15,523 nucleotides of DNA from an uncultured Lachnospiraceae bacterium (GTDB lineage: Bacteria; Bacillota_A; Clostridia; Lachnospirales; Lachnospiraceae), in contig CADBNA010000096.1 in assembly GCA_902795835.1 (NCBI GenBank), positions 1 through 15,523 on the forward strand, written 5' to 3'. The notes under the pieces were generated by a model. The model was not told where the DNA came from. It saw only the letters and a list, made by a program, of their open reading frames with translations, and did no database searches. How positions within the stretch are numbered: the stretch's first letter is position 1; each line of letters opens with the position of its first letter. The position numbers and the translations under genes were made by a program. Below, piece by piece: positions 13,677 to 15,523 of the stretch.

Positions 13677-14444
13677 GATATCATCCGGAACATATTTGGG
13701 CATCAGACGGAGCTTGTGGAGGTTGAGGCGGTGCAGGCGGTCGATCTTTGCGCGGGTTTCCTGATCTTCACAGCGGCCGGTATTGATATATTCTCCGAGA
13801 GCAGCATAGGTGAAGCCGAGTTTGTCCTCATCGGTCATCCCGCTGAGACCGTCGGAGGGAGCTTTGTGTACAAGCGATTCCGGCAGTCCGAGTTCTGTGC
13901 CGATCTGCAGCACTTCATCAACCAGAAGAGACGCCAGCGGACTGAAATCTCCGGCGGCATCGCCGTATTTGGTGGAATAGCCGACATAGTCTTCCGACAG
14001 ATTGCAGGTATTGGCAACCCTGCCGCCTTCCGGCAATGTCTGCGCTACGGCATAGAGAGCAGTCATCCGGATACGAGGGGGCATATTGATGCCGGCCTCT
14101 CTGGGCAGGGATTCGTTTCCCGTGATTTCCCGGAGTGCGTCATTTTGCTCAAGCATTTCCCTCATGGCTGCCGTAACATTTCCAATGTTCAGCTCCACAT
14201 GCGGAATGCCGATGGACGCAACCAGCAGCCGGGCGTCACGGATATCACTCTGCACACCGTCCGGCATGAGGACACCGATTACCCGGTTCCGGCCAAGCGC
14301 TTCCGCACACAGCGCAGCCGTTACGCTGGAGTCCTTGCCGCCGGATATGCCGACAACAGCACGGCAGGAAGGGCCGTTTTCTTCGAAATAACTGCGAATC
14401 CATGTGACAATTTCATCTTTGATCTTGCGTGGGTTTGACAGCAT
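13659..14444 (-). CDS. nadE: NH3-dependent NAD synthetase
   Basis: A 261-residue enzyme that converts nicotinic acid adenine dinucleotide to NAD with ATP and ammonia, the last step of NAD biosynthesis. The N-type ATP-pyrophosphatase loop SGGKDSS (34-40) is intact, as are the STKYGDAAGDFSPL (157-170) and KAPSDGLSGMTDEDKLG (194-210) blocks that bind the dinucleotide and ATP. There is no N-terminal glutaminase domain, so it uses free ammonia or a separate donor. Length is normal for this short form. On the minus strand AGGAGA (14456-14451) lies six bases before the ATG. It is transcribed alone from a good promoter in the divergent gap with the Dus gene. Confidence 0.95.
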   Translation of the reverse strand: MLSNPRKIKDEIVTWIRSYFEENGPSCRAVVGISGGKDSSVTAALCAEALGRNRVIGVLMPDGVQSDIRDARLLVASIGIPHVELNIGNVTAAMREMLEQNDALREITGNESLPREAGINMPPRIRMTALYAVAQTLPEGGRVANTCNLSEDYVGYSTKYGDAAGDFSPLASLLVDEVLQIGTELGLPESLVHKAPSDGLSGMTDEDKLGFTYAALGEYINTGRCEDQETRAKIDRLHRLNLHKLRLMPKYVPDDIRRALI

Positions 14445-14504
14445 GGCAAATCTCCTGTTCTGATAGGGCCTGAGCGGCTCTTTCTGCTGAGTAATTCTGA
14501 AATA

Positions 14505-14533
14505 ATAGTATCTGCATCATCTGGGGAAGTCAA
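14505..14533 (-). promoter_or_regulatory. Sigma-A type promoter of nadE
   Basis: Read on the minus strand: TTGACT (14533-14528), a 17-base spacer and TACTAT (14510-14505). Start of transcription is expected near 14498, about 55 bases before the nadE ATG. The -35 region lies three to eight bases from the Dus start codon on the other strand, so it covers the Dus leader and RBS. Confidence 0.82.
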
Positions 14534-14536
14534 TAC

Positions 14537-15508
14537 ATGGAAATTTACTTTGCTCCTATGGAAGGAATCACCGGCTACACGTTCCGGAATGTATACGACG
14601 AATGCTTTCCGGGCGCCGACCGCTTTTATACCCCGTTTATTGCGGCGACGCACACCCACAGCTGCAAGACCAGAGAAAAGAAGGATGTTGCTCCGGAGAA
14701 CAATCGCGTGCGCTCGCTGATACCGCAGGTGCTGACCAACCAGGCAGAGGATTTTCTGTGGTCCCTCGGCAGCCTGGCGGAGCTGGGATATACAGAGGTG
14801 AACCTGAATCTGGGCTGCCCTTCTCCGACGGTTGTTACCAAGAAAAAGGGTGCGGGCTTTCTCGGGGAACCGGCGATGCTGGACCGTTTTTTCGAGGAAA
14901 CTTTTGAAGGCCTGCATCGTACTGGCAGCACCGGGAAAGAGGCGGTCCGCATTTCTGTCAAGACAAGGATCGGCATGAGGGATACAGAGGAGGCCGCTGC
15001 TCTGATGGATATTTTCAACCGGTATCCGCTTGCGGAGCTGGTCATTCATCCCAGGCTGCAGAGCGAACTGTACAGAGGCGTACCGCATTTTGACATTTTT
15101 CTTTCTATGCTGCGGGAAAGCAGACATCCCGTCTGCTACAACGGGGATATCTCCAGCGCCGGAGATGTGGAACGCATCCGGGAGACTGTCAGAAGGGAGA
15201 ATCTGACGCTGCCGGCTGTGATGATCGGAAGAGGCCTGCTGCGCGATCCGGCGCTGATCCGCAGGATGCGGGGCGGGAATGCCGCGGCAAGGGGGGAATT
15301 GAAACAGTATCATGACAGGCTTTTTGATGCGTACAGTGCTGCATTGTCTCCAAAAGACGCCCTGTTCCGGATGAAGGAACTGTGGGCCTATCTGCGTGAC
15401 CGGTTTGACGGGGAAGACAGAAGGATCAGGAAACTTCTGAAAAGCAGGGACCCCGTATCCTATCTGGCAGCCTCGGATGAATTGTTTTCGGAGGGGACAC
15501 TGCGCTGA
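14537..15508 (+). CDS. tRNA-dihydrouridine synthase (Dus family)
   Basis: A 323-residue FMN enzyme that reduces uridine to dihydrouridine in tRNA with NADPH. The FMN-binding start APMEGIT (6-12), the catalytic Cys in NLGCPSP (C94), the following KKKGAGFL, VKTRIG (141-146), the IHPR segment with H171, YNGDI (201-205) and MIGRGLL (229-235) are all in order on a TIM-barrel layout. The C-terminal helical part (about 255-323, with MKELWAYLRDRF) resembles the tRNA-binding domain of DusC-like members, so I do not give a subgroup symbol. A modest GGGGAAG lies at 14523-14529. The gene diverges from nadE and no clear promoter of its own is visible. Confidence 0.93.
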   Translation: MEIYFAPMEGITGYTFRNVYDECFPGADRFYTPFIAATHTHSCKTREKKDVAPENNRVRSLIPQVLTNQAEDFLWSLGSLAELGYTEVNLNLGCPSPTVVTKKKGAGFLGEPAMLDRFFEETFEGLHRTGSTGKEAVRISVKTRIGMRDTEEAAALMDIFNRYPLAELVIHPRLQSELYRGVPHFDIFLSMLRESRHPVCYNGDISSAGDVERIRETVRRENLTLPAVMIGRGLLRDPALIRRMRGGNAAARGELKQYHDRLFDAYSAALSPKDALFRMKELWAYLRDRFDGEDRRIRKLLKSRDPVSYLAASDELFSEGTLR

Positions 15509-15523
15509 AAGAGCCAGCCTTCT

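Noticed and set aside
13716..14438. Plus-strand frame of 240 codons opposite nadE
   Set aside because: Antisense shadow of nadE, whose catalytic motifs, RBS and promoter are on the minus strand.
14321..15313. Minus-strand frame of 330 codons
   Set aside because: Shadow of the Dus gene; overlaps nadE start and has no motif.
1..15523. Mobile elements, CRISPR arrays, tRNA or rRNA genes
   Set aside because: No transposase or integrase, regularly spaced repeats, cloverleaf or rRNA-like stretch was found on reading.

Overview
The window looks like chromosomal DNA of a monoderm, low-redox Clostridia bacterium, most likely Lachnospiraceae. The reasons are a Gram-positive style Tad/Flp pilus locus with no outer-membrane secretin (CpaC) or CpaB gene, the pairing of a FeoA-FeoB fusion with a FeoB-associated Cys-rich membrane peptide, strong AGGAGG-type ribosome binding sites, sigma-A type promoters and a corrinoid-methyltransferase type URO-D protein. 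The genus is not resolved from sequence alone. No IS element, tRNA, rRNA, CRISPR array or phage gene is visible, and no real gene looks broken.

Layout. (1) 21-1064: a uroporphyrinogen-decarboxylase-family protein, probably the last gene of an upstream operon, closed by a strong intrinsic terminator (1093-1125). (2) A near-consensus sigma-A promoter (1193-1221) starts a long co-directional run from 1322 to 10930: prepilin peptidase A, TadZ/CpaE-like protein, TadA ATPase, TadB, TadC, a 55-residue Flp pilin, a DUF5702 protein, a TadE-like pseudopilin carrying two Cys/His modules, a second prepilin peptidase, a second TadE-like pseudopilin and an FHA-domain protein. Genes overlap or lie within about 145 bp of each other and no internal terminator is evident, so this is probably one operon. 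(3) 11052-13615: ferrous iron uptake, with FeoA fused to FeoB and a small Cys-rich partner. (4) nadE on the minus strand (13659-14444), with its own promoter and a probable terminator. (5) A divergent tRNA-dihydrouridine synthase (14537-15508) at the right edge.

How the genes fit together. In the Tad model TadA powers the TadB/TadC inner-membrane platform, prepilin peptidases cut Flp and TadE-type pilins, and TadZ places the machine in the cell. This locus has the whole monoderm set plus lineage-specific parts: an Ig-like domain built into the extracytoplasmic loop of TadC, tandem HxxxxC...CxxC modules on a pseudopilin, a large DUF5702 surface protein, an FHA phosphothreonine reader, and a TadZ whose P-loop has lost its Lys and Thr. 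These modifications to a known machine, rather than a wholly new system, are the most interesting content of the window.
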